Made by a program: the position numbers and the translations under genes
The notes under the pieces: model-generated
Databases searched by the model: none
What the model was told of the DNA's origin: nothing
Seen by the model: only the letters and a program-made list of their open reading frames with translations
Part shown: positions 16,998-26,419 of the stretch, piece by piece
Numbering within the stretch: the stretch's first letter is position 1
Layout: each line of letters opens with the position of its first letter
DNA from: Streptomyces scabiei 87.22
GTDB lineage: Bacteria; Actinomycetota; Actinomycetes; Streptomycetales; Streptomycetaceae
Direction: 5' to 3'
Length of the DNA: 64,000 nucleotides
NCBI RefSeq assembly: GCF_000091305.1
Contig: NC_013929.1
Location: 8,184,001-8,248,000, forward strand

Positions 16998-19481
16998 ATG
17001 TCACGCAACACCCGCGCCCGTTGGCGACTCGGCCTCACCGCCACCGCCCTCCTGACGACGGCCGCGCTGATCCCGGCACCCGCACACGCCGAGGACGTCA
17101 CCGACTACGCGATCACCGTCGACCCCTCCACCGAGGGGGCGAAGATCGACGACACGATGTACGGCGTCTTCTTCGAGGACATCAACCGGGCCGCCGACGG
17201 CGGTCTGTACGCCGAGCTGGTGCAGAACCGGTCCTTCGAGTACTCGACCGCCGACAACCGCGCCTACACCCCCCTCACCTCCTGGTCCGTCGACGGCACC
17301 GCGCGGGTGGTGAACGACGCCGGCCGCCTCAACGAGCGCAACCGCAACTACCTCTCCCTGGGCGCCGGTTCGGCTGTCACCAACGCCGGCTACAACACGG
17401 GTGTCCGCGTCGAGAAGGGCGAGCGGTACGACTTCTCGGTGTGGGCGCGCGCCGAGAGCCGTACGGCGCTGACCGTCATGCTCCAGGACGCGGACGGCGC
17501 CCTCGCCGAGGCCGCCGAGGTCACGGTCAAGGGCGGCTGGGCCAAGTACAAGGTCCGTCTCAGGGCGACGCGGACCAGTTCCACGGGCCGGCTGACCGTC
17601 GCCGCCGCCGGTGCCGCCGCCCTCGACGAGGTCTCCCTCTTCCCGCGCGACACCTACAAGGGCCACAGGAACGGCCTGCGCGCGGACCTCGCCGAGAAGA
17701 TCGCCGCACTGGAGCCCGGCTTCGTCCGCTTCCCCGGCGGCTGCCTCGTCAACACCGGCTCCATGCAGGACTACAGCGCGGCCTCGAACTGGGAGCGCAA
17801 GCGCTCCTACCAGTGGAAGGACACCATCGGCCCCGTCGAGCAGCGCGCCACCAACTCCAACTTCTGGGGCTACAACCAGAGTTACGGACTGGGCTACTAC
17901 GAGTACTTCCAGTTCTCCGAGGACATCGGCGCGATGCCGCTGCCCGTCGTGCCCGCCCTGGTCACCGGCTGCGGCCAGAACCGGGCCACCGAGGACGAGG
18001 CCCTCCTCCAGCGGCACATCCAGGACACCCTTGACCTCATCGAGTTCGCAGGCGGCCCCGTGACCAGCGAGTGGGGCGCCAAGCGCGCCGAGATGGGCCA
18101 CCCGGAGCCCTTCCACCTCACCCACCTCGCCGTCGGCAACGAGGAGAACCTGCCGAACGAGTTCTTCGCCCACTTCAAGAAGTTCCGGGCCGCCATCGCG
18201 GCGAAGTACCCGGACATCACGGTGATCTCGAATTCCGGCCCCGACGACACGGGGGCCACCTTCGACACCGCGTGGAAGCTGAACCGCGAGGCGAAGGTCG
18301 ACATGGTCGACGAGCACTACTACAACAGCCCGCAGTGGTTCCTCCAGAACAACGACCGCTACGACTCCTACGACCGGAGCGGCCCGAAGGTCTTCCTCGG
18401 CGAGTACGCCTCCCAGGGCAACGCCTTCAAGAACGCCCTCTCCGAGGCCGCCTTCATGACCGGCCTGGAGCGCAACGCCGACATCGTGAAACTCGCCTCC
18501 TACGCGCCGCTCCTCGCCAACGAGGACTACGTGCAGTGGAGCCCCGACATGATCTGGTTCAACAACCACGCGTCCTGGAACTCCGCCAACTACGAGAACC
18601 AGAAGCTGTTCATGAACAACGTCGGCGACCGCGTGGTGCCGTCGACGGCCACCGGTACACCGGCCCTCTCCGGCCCCATCACCGGCGCCGTGGGCCTGTC
18701 GACCTGGGCGACGACGGCGGCGTACGACGACGTGAAGGTGACCGCGGCCGACGGCACGACCCTGCTCACCGACGACTTCGGCGGTGACGCCTCGCAGTGG
18801 ACCCACACCGGCCGCGGCAGCTGGAGCATCCAGGACGGGCAGTACACCCAGACCGACGTGGCCGCCGAGAACACCATGGTCTCGGCCGGCGACACCGCCT
18901 GGCACGACTACGACCTGAAGGTGAAGGCCACCAAGAAGGCGGGCAAGGAGGGCTTCCTCGTCGCCTTCGGCGTCAAGGACACCGGCAACTACTACTGGTG
19001 GAACCTCGGCGGCTGGAACAACACCACCAGCGCGGTCGAGCAGGCCGTGGACGGCGGCAAGTCCTCACTGATCTCCAAGCCGGGCACGATCGAGACGGGC
19101 CGCGCCTACGACATCGAGGTCGAGGTGCGCGGGCGGAAGGTGACCCTGCTCCTCGACGGCAAGGAGTGGGGCAGCTTCACCGACGACAAGCCGGCCGAGC
19201 CGTTCCGCCAGGTGGTGACGCGGGACGCGGAGACCGGTGAGCTGATCGTCAAGGTCGTCAACGCCCAGCCGTCGGCGGCGCGTACGTCCATCGACCTCGG
19301 GACCGCGCGAGTGCGGTCCACCGCCCACGTGACCACGCTGACGGCCGCGCCGGATGCGGTGAACACGGAGACCGCCACACCGGTCGCGCCGGTGAGGTCC
19401 ACGTTCGGCGGGGTGGCCGAGAAGTTCAGCTACACGTTCCCGGCGAACTCCGTGACGTTCCTGCGGATCAAGAAGCGGTGA
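16998..19481 (+). CDS. Secreted GH51 alpha-L-arabinofuranosidase
   Basis: 827 aa from ATG 16998. Signal peptide MSRNTRARWRLGLTATALLT...APAHA, cleaved near residue 31. The enzyme removes L-arabinofuranose from arabinoxylan or arabinan outside the cell. FEDINRAADGGLYAELVQNR is the family opening; a CBM4/9-like jelly-roll insert covers about residues 90-215; the catalytic acid/base is in HLAVGNEEN and the nucleophile in VFLGEYAS. A second concanavalin-like (LamG/DUF1080-like) insert at about residues 590-720 (FGGDASQWTHTG, TGNYYWWNLGGWNN) interrupts the C-terminal domain, which resumes at FSYTFPANSVTFLRI. Monocistronic; no obvious operator recognised in 16838-16997. Confidence 0.93.
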   Translation: MSRNTRARWRLGLTATALLTTAALIPAPAHAEDVTDYAITVDPSTEGAKIDDTMYGVFFEDINRAADGGLYAELVQNRSFEYSTADNRAYTPLTSWSVDGTARVVNDAGRLNERNRNYLSLGAGSAVTNAGYNTGVRVEKGERYDFSVWARAESRTALTVMLQDADGALAEAAEVTVKGGWAKYKVRLRATRTSSTGRLTVAAAGAAALDEVSLFPRDTYKGHRNGLRADLAEKIAALEPGFVRFPGGCLVNTGSMQDYSAASNWERKRSYQWKDTIGPVEQRATNSNFWGYNQSYGLGYYEYFQFSEDIGAMPLPVVPALVTGCGQNRATEDEALLQRHIQDTLDLIEFAGGPVTSEWGAKRAEMGHPEPFHLTHLAVGNEENLPNEFFAHFKKFRAAIAAKYPDITVISNSGPDDTGATFDTAWKLNREAKVDMVDEHYYNSPQWFLQNNDRYDSYDRSGPKVFLGEYASQGNAFKNALSEAAFMTGLERNADIVKLASYAPLLANEDYVQWSPDMIWFNNHASWNSANYENQKLFMNNVGDRVVPSTATGTPALSGPITGAVGLSTWATTAAYDDVKVTAADGTTLLTDDFGGDASQWTHTGRGSWSIQDGQYTQTDVAAENTMVSAGDTAWHDYDLKVKATKKAGKEGFLVAFGVKDTGNYYWWNLGGWNNTTSAVEQAVDGGKSSLISKPGTIETGRAYDIEVEVRGRKVTLLLDGKEWGSFTDDKPAEPFRQVVTRDAETGELIVKVVNAQPSAARTSIDLGTARVRSTAHVTTLTAAPDAVNTETATPVAPVRSTFGGVAEKFSYTFPANSVTFLRIKKR

Positions 19482-19517
19482 GGGGAGCGCGGCCTCCGGG
19501 GCAGTGGTGAGGAGGCC

Positions 19518-20270
19518 CTAGGAGCGGCGGCGGGGCTTTCCGGGCTTGCCGCCGCTCTTCGCGTTCCGCTGGCCCCGGGCCGTCGTGGGCTGGCGGCGGG
19601 CGGTGTTCGCCGCGGGACGCCTGGGCTTCTGTGGCGGCTTCTTCTCCTCCGCGGGCTTGGCGCGGCCCCGGGAGGAGTTGACCGTACGGCCCCGGACGAT
19701 GCCGATGAAGTCCTCGACCAGGTCGGTGGTCGCGTCCTGGGGCCAGGACAGGGCGACCCGGGATTCCGGGGCGTCCGTGACCGTGCGGTAGGTGAGGTCC
19801 TTGCGGTGGTGCAGCCGGGCCAGCGACTGGGGAACGATCAGGAGACCGATCCCGGCCGCCACCAGCTCGATCGCGTCCGCCGTGGTGGCGGGGCGCTCGA
19901 ACGCCGGCTCTCCCGGCGGCCGCTCCCAGCCGAGGGTGTCGTCGAGCGGATGCAGGACCACCTCGTCCGCCAGGTCCTCGGTGGTCACCTCCTCGACCGC
20001 CGCCACGACATGGTCCCGGGGAACCACGACGACCGTGGTCTCGGCGTACAGGGGAATCGCGCTGAGGTCGTCACCGTCCACCGGCAGCCGTACGAAACCG
20101 GCATCGGCGCCGCCGTCCCGCAGCACGCCGAACGCCTCGGCGGGGGAGACCTGGAGGAGGGTCAGGGGGACGTCGGGCAACCGCTCGTTCCAGATCCGCA
20201 CCCACTTGGTGGGCGTCACTCCCGGGACGTACGCGAGCCGGAACGAAGAAGGTGCTTCCGAGCCTGTCAC
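19518..20270 (-). CDS. LysR-type substrate-binding domain without HTH, basic tail
   Basis: 250 aa. Residues 8-185 form a LysR substrate-binding (periplasmic-binding-like) domain: RLAYVPGVTPTKWVRIWNER, DAGFVRLPVDGDDLSAIPLY, AIELVAAGIGLLIVPQSLAR. The usual 60-residue winged helix at the N-terminus is missing. A Lys/Arg/Pro-rich tail of about 65 residues (GRAKPAEEKKPPQKPRRP, KSGGKPGKPRRRS) replaces it at the C-terminus and could bind nucleic acid. Similar proteins are frequent in Streptomyces, so this is not a local truncation (memory). Divergent from a DUF5997 gene. Confidence 0.85.
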   Translation of the reverse strand: MTGSEAPSSFRLAYVPGVTPTKWVRIWNERLPDVPLTLLQVSPAEAFGVLRDGGADAGFVRLPVDGDDLSAIPLYAETTVVVVPRDHVVAAVEEVTTEDLADEVVLHPLDDTLGWERPPGEPAFERPATTADAIELVAAGIGLLIVPQSLARLHHRKDLTYRTVTDAPESRVALSWPQDATTDLVEDFIGIVRGRTVNSSRGRAKPAEEKKPPQKPRRPAANTARRQPTTARGQRNAKSGGKPGKPRRRS

Positions 20271-20370
20271 AGCACCAGGCTAACGGGCGGGGGCACCGGC
20301 CCGGTCATGGCGGGCGGTGACCGGGGCGGCCGTGGTCGGCGGGCGTGCACGCGGTCGATACCCTTGACCC

Positions 20371-20775
20371 ATGACGTCGCACCAGACCACCCAGACCATG
20401 AAGCCCGCCACCGCGGCGAAGAAACTGGGTGTGTACCTCCAGGCCACGCCCGCCGAGTTCCAGGAGGGCGTCGTCACCCGCGCCGAGCTGACCGCGCTCC
20501 AGACCGACCCGCCCGCCTGGCTGGAGGAGCTGCGCCGCAACGGCCCGCACCCGCGTCCCGTGGTCGCCGAGAGGCTGGGAATCTCCATCGCGGGCCTCGC
20601 GCGCGGCGGAGTGACCGAGGCCCTCACCACCGAGCAGATCGAGGCGCTCCGGCAGGACAGCCCGGAGTGGCTGCAGAAGGAGCGGGCCACCCAGGCCGAG
20701 GTCCGCAAGGAAGGCGCCCGCATCAAGCGGCGCAACGCGGAGCGGGCGGCCCGGCCGGACGACAGCCGTTCCTGA
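20371..20775 (+). CDS. DUF5997 family protein
   Basis: 134 aa: KPATAAKKLGVYLQATPAEF, VTRAELTALQTDPPAWLEEL, GPHPRPVVAERLGISIAGLA. Matches DUF5997, a helical cytosolic family of unknown function. The C-terminal 40 residues are highly charged (EVRKEGARIKRRNAERAARP). It is divergent from the LysR-type sensor-domain gene with 100 bp between them, an arrangement I recall as conserved, so the two may act together. Confidence 0.88.
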   Translation: MTSHQTTQTMKPATAAKKLGVYLQATPAEFQEGVVTRAELTALQTDPPAWLEELRRNGPHPRPVVAERLGISIAGLARGGVTEALTTEQIEALRQDSPEWLQKERATQAEVRKEGARIKRRNAERAARPDDSRS

Positions 20776-20874
20776 CCCGTCGCTCCCCGACTCTCCGTCC
20801 TGCCCACCGCCCTCCTGCCGCTGCCCGCGGAAATTCGTGAGCCGTCCGGCAGGGGCCCGGGGCAGGATGCCCCC

Positions 20875-22398
20875 GTGAACCATCTCCTGTGCGGGCTCGC
20901 CGCCAATCCGGCCCTGCCGGCCGAGCTGGTCGACCGGCTCGTCGCCCTGGCGGACGACGACGTCGACCACCACCTCACCGGCCGGGACGACCTCAGCCAT
21001 GCGCAGACCCTCACGCTGGCCTCGCGGAGCGAGCTGAACGGGGTGCCTCTGGCGTACCGGGGCCGGCTGACCGCAGCCGACGTCGACCCCGGGGCCCAGC
21101 CGCGTACCGCCCTCGCCCTGCTCGACGAGGGTGCCGGCGACCCCGCGTGGGCCCGGCTCCTCGCGGCGGATCCGGAGGCCGAACACCGGGAGAAGCTGGC
21201 CGCCTGCCCCGGTCTGCCCGACGACGTGGTGGAGACCCTCGCGGCCGATCAGGACATACGGGTCGTCGTCGAGCTGGCCCTGTGCGCCCCGCCGGACGTG
21301 GCCGCCCGGCTCGCCGGGCATCCGCACGCCGAGGTCCGCCTGGCCGTGGCGGCCAACGAGTCGGCGCCGCCGGAGGTGCTGGCGGCACTCGTCGGCGGCG
21401 AAGGGCTGCCGCCCGCGCGGCACTGCCTGGTCTGCGACCGCGACGAACCGCCGTTCACCCACGCCCCGGACTGCCCGCGGGACGACTGCGACCTGCGGCC
21501 GGGCGCCTCCTGCGACGGCTCCCACGAATCCACCGCACTGGACACCCTGTGGGCAGCCCTGGAGAACCCGGCCACACCGGCCCACGCCGTCGCGGGCCAC
21601 GCAGGACACCCCTCGATGGTGCTGCGCCAGGCCCTCGCCGCCCGCCCCGGTCTGCCCTCGGAGACGTATGCCCGGCTCGCCGAGGACCCCATGCCGGGCG
21701 TCCGCGCCGACCTCGCCGGGAACCCCGCGATCGACGGCGCCCTGATGCGCACACTCGCCGAGGACACCTCCCCCGAGGTGCGGCGCTCGCTCGCGCACAA
21801 CCCGCGGGTGCCGCTCGACGTGCTCACCCGCGTGGCCGCCGGCACCCGGATCGGCGGCACCCTGCTGCCGAGGATCGCCGCGGCCACGCCCGCCGAGGTG
21901 GAGGAGCTGGCGCGGTCGCCGCACCCGGTCGTCCGCTTGCTCCTGGCGCGACGGCGTGATCTGCCGGCCGGGATCGGTGCCGTACTGGCCGACGACCGCG
22001 ACGCCAAGGTCGTCGCGGCCGTCGCCGCGCACCCCGGCCTCGGTGAAGCGCGGTTGCGGGCCATGGTCGACCGGCACGGTGTCCGGGTCGTCGCCGGGGT
22101 GGCCGCCAACCCCGACGCCACGCCCTCCTTGCTGGAACACGTGTCCCGGCACAGCCCTCCGGCCCGCAGGGCCCTGCGCGAGATCGCCCGCCACTCCCGT
22201 GCGACGGCACCGGCCCTGCTGGCCTGTCTCGCGGACGAGCGGGCGAAACCCCTGGCCGCCGGCCATCCGGCCCTTCCGCCCCAGGCCGTCACGGCCCTGC
22301 TGGCCGACCCCGACCCGCAGGTCGCGGAGTCCGCGGCCGCCAACCCCGCGCTCCCGCGGGCCGAGATGCGGAGGCTGGCGGAGGAACTGCTGCCCTAA
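20875..22398 (+). CDS. Leucine-rich-repeat-variant (LRV) protein with Cys cluster
   Basis: 507 aa from GTG 20875. Tandem helical repeats of about 22-24 residues run through the protein: AANPALPAELVDRLVALADD, AACPGLPDDVVETLAADQD, AARPGLPSETYARLAEDPM, AANPALPRAEMRRLAEELL. This is the LRV solenoid pattern. Between repeats at about residues 180-220 sits a Cys/His-rich insert, HCLVCDRDEPPFTHAPDCP then RDDCDLRPGASCDG, suited to bind a metal. Probably a cytosolic protein-interaction scaffold; function unknown. The second gene neighbour is a convergent VOC protein. Confidence 0.85.
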   Translation: MNHLLCGLAANPALPAELVDRLVALADDDVDHHLTGRDDLSHAQTLTLASRSELNGVPLAYRGRLTAADVDPGAQPRTALALLDEGAGDPAWARLLAADPEAEHREKLAACPGLPDDVVETLAADQDIRVVVELALCAPPDVAARLAGHPHAEVRLAVAANESAPPEVLAALVGGEGLPPARHCLVCDRDEPPFTHAPDCPRDDCDLRPGASCDGSHESTALDTLWAALENPATPAHAVAGHAGHPSMVLRQALAARPGLPSETYARLAEDPMPGVRADLAGNPAIDGALMRTLAEDTSPEVRRSLAHNPRVPLDVLTRVAAGTRIGGTLLPRIAAATPAEVEELARSPHPVVRLLLARRRDLPAGIGAVLADDRDAKVVAAVAAHPGLGEARLRAMVDRHGVRVVAGVAANPDATPSLLEHVSRHSPPARRALREIARHSRATAPALLACLADERAKPLAAGHPALPPQAVTALLADPDPQVAESAAANPALPRAEMRRLAEELLP

Positions 22399-22410
22399 GG
22401 CCCTTCTGCG

Positions 22411-23151
22411 TCAGGAGCGGGCCAGCACGCAGAACGGGTGGCCCTCCGGGTCCGCCAGGCACCTCCAGGACACCTCGCCCTGGCCGACGTCGAGATCGGT
22501 GGCGCCGAGGGCCCGCAGCCGGGCCGTCTCTGTCTCGTGGTCGTCGTCGGGGAACCGCAGCAGGTCGAGATGGACTCGGTCCTGCCCGGTCCGCGCACCG
22601 GGCGTGCGGAGGAACTCCAGATACGGGCCGACGTCCTGGGCGGAACGCAGCACCGCACTGTCGTCGCTCACCTCGCGCAGGGTCCAGTCCGTGGCCGCGT
22701 CCCAGAACCGCGCCATGGCCCGCGGATCCACGCAGTCGACCACCACCGCGGCGACCGGCCCGGTGTCGCGGTAGACCTCCCGGGGTTCCAGCACGCAGAA
22801 CTCGTTCCCCTCCGGGTCGGCGAGGACCGTCCACGGCACCTCGCCCTGACCCACGTCGGCGGGCCTCGCACCGAGAGCCAGCAGGCGATCGACCAGCTCC
22901 CGCTGATGGGCCGCGGAGGTGGTGGCCAGATCGAGGTGCATCCGGTTCTTCGCCGTCGACCCGGCTTCCGGTACGGCGATGACGTCGACAGCCAGGCCGA
23001 CCGGATCACGCCAATCGAAGCCGGCGGGCTGGACGGCGGTCGCGCCCGAGCCCGAGCCGGAGACACCCCAGCCGAGCGCACGCGCCCAGAACCGGCCGAG
23101 CGCCGAATCGTCCACAGCCTTGATGTTCACCTGAACAGGTCGCAGAGCCAT
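22411..23151 (-). CDS. Two-domain VOC (glyoxalase-like) protein
   Basis: 246 aa from ATG 23151. Two vicinal-oxygen-chelate domains in tandem: residues 4-122 (QVNIKAVDDSALGRFWARAL, HLDLATT, EVPWTVLADPEGNEFCVLEP) and 130-245 (AAVVVDCVDPRAMARFWDAA, HLDLLRF, EVSWRCLADPEGHPFCVLAR). His and Glu metal-ligand positions are present in both. Members include glyoxalases, bleomycin-resistance-type binding proteins and dioxygenases; the substrate cannot be assigned. Confidence 0.9.
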   Translation of the reverse strand: MALRPVQVNIKAVDDSALGRFWARALGWGVSGSGSGATAVQPAGFDWRDPVGLAVDVIAVPEAGSTAKNRMHLDLATTSAAHQRELVDRLLALGARPADVGQGEVPWTVLADPEGNEFCVLEPREVYRDTGPVAAVVVDCVDPRAMARFWDAATDWTLREVSDDSAVLRSAQDVGPYLEFLRTPGARTGQDRVHLDLLRFPDDDHETETARLRALGATDLDVGQGEVSWRCLADPEGHPFCVLARS

Positions 23152-23254
23152 GGCGGCGATCCTATGCAGGGCCCGGTGAGGGCGCCCATGCCGTATCGGG
23201 CCGGGTGGGACCCCGTGCTTTTCGGCCGAGACCCCTGCACCGCCTCCACAAAGA

Positions 23255-23283
23255 TTGCATAAACGTGCAGCGAAACGTATAGT
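23255..23283 (+). promoter_or_regulatory. argC promoter with overlapping ARG box
   Basis: TTGCAT (23255-23260) and TATAGT (23278-23283) with 17 bases between are a near-consensus primary-sigma promoter. TGCATAAACGTGCA, an imperfect dyad like known Streptomyces ARG boxes, overlaps the -35 and spacer, so ArgR binding would block RNA polymerase. AGGAGGAGG just before ATG 23308 is the ribosome-binding site. Confidence 0.8.
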
Positions 23284-23307
23284 CATGCCATCCAGGAGGA
23301 GGATTCC

Positions 23308-24339
23308 ATGGCGGCGGTACGTGTGGCGGTGGCGGGAGCGAGTGGTTATGCGGGCGGCGAAGTGCTGCGCCTGCTGCTCGCACACCCCGAAGTGGAGATC
23401 GGTGCGCTGACCGGCAGTTCGAACGCGGGCCGACGGCTGGGCGGGCTCCAGCCGCATCTGCTGCCCCTGGCCGACCGGGTGCTGCAGGAGACGACGCCCG
23501 AGGCCCTGGCCGGGCACGACGTCGTGTTCCTCGCGCTGCCGCACGGGCAGTCCGCGGCCGTGGCCGAGCAACTCGGCCCGGAGGTGCTCGTCATCGACAT
23601 GGGCGCCGACTTCCGGCTCAAGGACCCCGCCGACTGGGAGCGCTTCTACGGCTCGCCCCACGCCGGCACCTGGCCCTACGGCCTCCCCGAACTTCCGGGT
23701 GCCCGCGCCGCGCTGGAGGGGTCCAAGCGCATCGCGGTACCCGGTTGCTACCCCACGGCCGTCACCCTGGCGCTGTTCCCGGCCTACGCCGCGGGCCTCG
23801 CCGAGAACGAGGCCGTGATCGTCGCCGCCTCCGGCACCTCCGGCGCGGGCAAGGCACCCAAGACCCACCTGCTCGGCAGCGAGGTCATGGGATCCATGAC
23901 CCCGTACGGCGTCGGCGGCGGACACCGGCACACGCCCGAGGTGACCCAGAACCTCACCGGAGTCGCCGGCGAGCCGGTCACCGTGTCCTTCACCCCGACC
24001 CTCGCCCCGATGTCCCGCGGCATCCTCGCCACGTGCAGCGCAAAGGCGAGGCCCGGCGTCACCGCCGACTCCGTGCGCACCGCCTACGAGAAGACCTTCG
24101 CCGACGAGCCGTTCCTCCATCTGCTCCCCGAGGGGCAGTGGCCCGCCACGGCGTCCGTCCACGGTTCCAACGCCGTACAGATCCAGGTCGCGTACGACGA
24201 GGCCGCGGGCCGCATCATCGCGATCAGCGCCATCGACAACCTCACCAAGGGCACCGCCGGTGGCGCCCTCCAGAGCATGAACATCGCCCTCGGACTCCAC
24301 GAGACGACGGGGCTTTCGACGATCGGAGTCGCACCGTGA
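23308..24339 (+). CDS. argC: N-acetyl-gamma-glutamyl-phosphate reductase
   Basis: 343 aa. Third step of arginine synthesis: NADPH-dependent reduction of N-acetylglutamyl phosphate to the semialdehyde. NADP-binding VAVAGASGYAGGEVLRLL at the N-terminus; catalytic Cys in VPGCYPTAVTLAL; HRHTPEVTQ is typical of the family. First gene of argCJBDR; the stop overlaps the argJ start as GTGA. Controlled by the ARG-box promoter at 23255-23283. Confidence 0.97.
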   Translation: MAAVRVAVAGASGYAGGEVLRLLLAHPEVEIGALTGSSNAGRRLGGLQPHLLPLADRVLQETTPEALAGHDVVFLALPHGQSAAVAEQLGPEVLVIDMGADFRLKDPADWERFYGSPHAGTWPYGLPELPGARAALEGSKRIAVPGCYPTAVTLALFPAYAAGLAENEAVIVAASGTSGAGKAPKTHLLGSEVMGSMTPYGVGGGHRHTPEVTQNLTGVAGEPVTVSFTPTLAPMSRGILATCSAKARPGVTADSVRTAYEKTFADEPFLHLLPEGQWPATASVHGSNAVQIQVAYDEAAGRIIAISAIDNLTKGTAGGALQSMNIALGLHETTGLSTIGVAP

Positions 24340-25514
24340 GCGTGACGGCAGCCAAGGGGTTCACAGCGGCGGGCATCGCCGCCGGGATCAAGGAGAACGG
24401 AAACCCGGACCTGGCCCTCGTGGTCAACCACGGGCCCCGCCTCGCCGCCGCGGGCGTCTTCACCTCCAACCGTGTCAAGGCGGCACCGGTTCTCTGGTCC
24501 GAGCAGGTGCTGAAGAGCGGCGAGGTCTCCGCCGTCGTCCTCAACTCCGGCGGAGCCAACGCCTGTACGGGTCCGAAGGGCTTCCAGGACACGCACGCCA
24601 CCGCCGAGAAGGTGGCCGATTCCCTCAACTCGGCGGGACATGACGACCTGGGCGGTCACGCGGCCGGGATGGTCGCGGTGTGCTCCACCGGTCTCATCGG
24701 CGTCCTCCTGCCCATGGACAAGCTGACGCGGGGCGTCGACAAGGCCGTCGCCCAGCTCTCCGAGCACGGCGGTGAGAAGGCCGCCATCGCCATCAAGACC
24801 ACCGACACCGTGCACAAGACGGCCGTCGTGACGCAGGACGGCTGGACGGTCGGCGGGATGGCGAAGGGCGCCGGCATGCTCGCGCCCGGCCTCGCCACCA
24901 TGCTCGTCGTCCTCACCACCGACGCCGACCTGGAGAGCGACGCCCTCGACCGGGCCCTGCGCGCCGCGACGCGCACGACCTTCGACCGGGTCGACTCCGA
25001 CGGCTGCATGTCCACCAACGACACCGTGCTGCTGCTCGCCTCCGGCGCCGCCGGAGTCACCCCGGAGTACGCGGAGTTCGCCGAAGCCGTACGCCAGGTC
25101 TGCGACGACCTCGGACAGCAGCTCATCCGGGACGCCGAGGGCGCCAGCAAGGACATCAGGATCGAGGTCGTGAACGCCGCGACCGAGGCCGACGCCGTCG
25201 AGGTGGGCCGCTCCGTCGCCCGCAACAACCTCCTCAAGTGCGCCCTGCACGGCGAGGACCCCAACTGGGGCCGGGTCCTCTCCGCGATCGGCACCACGTC
25301 CGCCGCCTTCGAGCCCGACCGGCTCAACGTCGCCATCAACGGCGTCTGGGTCTGCAAGAACGGCGGTGTCGGTGAGGACCGCGAGAAGGTCGACATGCGC
25401 TACCGCGAGGTGCACATCGTCGCCGACCTCGCCGCGGGCTCCGAGACGGCCACCATCTGGACCAACGACCTCACCGCGGACTACGTCCACGAGAACAGCG
25501 CGTACTCCTCATGA
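24336..25514 (+). CDS. argJ: Bifunctional ornithine acetyltransferase / N-acetylglutamate synthase
   Basis: 392 aa from GTG 24336, overlapping the argC stop by 4 bases. It moves acetyl from N-acetylornithine to glutamate, recycling the acetyl group. The self-cleavage site is visible in KGAGMLAPGLATMLVVL, between Ala and Thr, the Thr becoming the nucleophile of the beta chain. NSGGANACTGPKGFQD and CMSTNDTVLLLASG are family motifs. The following argB start overlaps its stop (ATGA). Confidence 0.97.
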   Translation: MSVTAAKGFTAAGIAAGIKENGNPDLALVVNHGPRLAAAGVFTSNRVKAAPVLWSEQVLKSGEVSAVVLNSGGANACTGPKGFQDTHATAEKVADSLNSAGHDDLGGHAAGMVAVCSTGLIGVLLPMDKLTRGVDKAVAQLSEHGGEKAAIAIKTTDTVHKTAVVTQDGWTVGGMAKGAGMLAPGLATMLVVLTTDADLESDALDRALRAATRTTFDRVDSDGCMSTNDTVLLLASGAAGVTPEYAEFAEAVRQVCDDLGQQLIRDAEGASKDIRIEVVNAATEADAVEVGRSVARNNLLKCALHGEDPNWGRVLSAIGTTSAAFEPDRLNVAINGVWVCKNGGVGEDREKVDMRYREVHIVADLAAGSETATIWTNDLTADYVHENSAYSS

Positions 25515-26419
25515 GCGGCACGCGGAAGCACACCGCCCTCCCCAAGGCCCAGATCCTCATCGAAGCGCTGCCCTGGCTGACCCGTCACAACGGCAAGACG
25601 GTCGTCATCAAGTTCGGCGGCAACGCCATGGTCGACGAGGACCTCAAGGCTGCCTTCGCCCAGGACGTCGTCTTCCTGCGGCACGCCGGGCTCGACGTCG
25701 TCGTCGTGCACGGCGGCGGCCCGCAGATCAGTGCCGCCCTCGACCGGCACGGCATCGTCAGCGAGTTCAGGGCCGGCCTGCGCGTCACCACCGAGGACGC
25801 CATGGACGTCGTCCGCATGGTGCTCGCCGGGCAGGTCCAGCGCGAACTGGTCGGCCTGCTCAACCAGCACGGACCGCTCGCCGTCGGACTGACCGGCGAG
25901 GACGCGCACACCATCACCGCCACCAGGCACCGGCCCGAGGTCGACGGAGAGTTGATCGACATCGGGCGGGTGGGCGAGATCACCGCGATCGACACGGGCG
26001 CGATCGAGGCACTCCTCGCCGACGGCCGCATCCCGGTCGTCTCGTCGATCGCCCGTAGCCAGGACGACGGACATGTCTACAACGTCAATGCTGATACGGC
26101 GGCTGCGGCACTCGCTGCTGCTCTTGACGCCGAAACCCTCATGGTCCTCACGGACGTCGAGGGCCTCTACGAGGACTGGCCGAACAGCGACGAGGTGATC
26201 AGCCGCCTCACCGCCACCCAGCTGGAGAAGCTGCTGCCGGACCTGTCCTCGGGCATGGTGCCGAAGATGCAGGGCTGCCTGCACGCCGTACGCAACGGCG
26301 TCCAGACGGCCCGTGTCATCGACGGCCGGGTCCAGCACTCGATCCTGCTGGAGATCTTCACCGACGAGGGCATCGGCACGATGGTCGTGCCGGACCCGGA
26401 ACAGGGGGACGCCGTATGA
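25511..26419 (+). CDS. argB: Acetylglutamate kinase
   Basis: 302 aa. Phosphorylates N-acetylglutamate; the usual arginine feedback point. Amino-acid-kinase motifs KTVVIKFGGNAMVD and VVVVHGGGPQISAAL; VYNVNADTAAAALAAAL and GMVPKMQGCLHAVRNGV are characteristic. The N-terminal helix KHTALPKAQILIEALPWL is the extension found in arginine-sensitive hexameric enzymes. Translationally coupled on both sides by 4-base overlaps. Confidence 0.97.
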   Translation: MSGTRKHTALPKAQILIEALPWLTRHNGKTVVIKFGGNAMVDEDLKAAFAQDVVFLRHAGLDVVVVHGGGPQISAALDRHGIVSEFRAGLRVTTEDAMDVVRMVLAGQVQRELVGLLNQHGPLAVGLTGEDAHTITATRHRPEVDGELIDIGRVGEITAIDTGAIEALLADGRIPVVSSIARSQDDGHVYNVNADTAAAALAAALDAETLMVLTDVEGLYEDWPNSDEVISRLTATQLEKLLPDLSSGMVPKMQGCLHAVRNGVQTARVIDGRVQHSILLEIFTDEGIGTMVVPDPEQGDAV

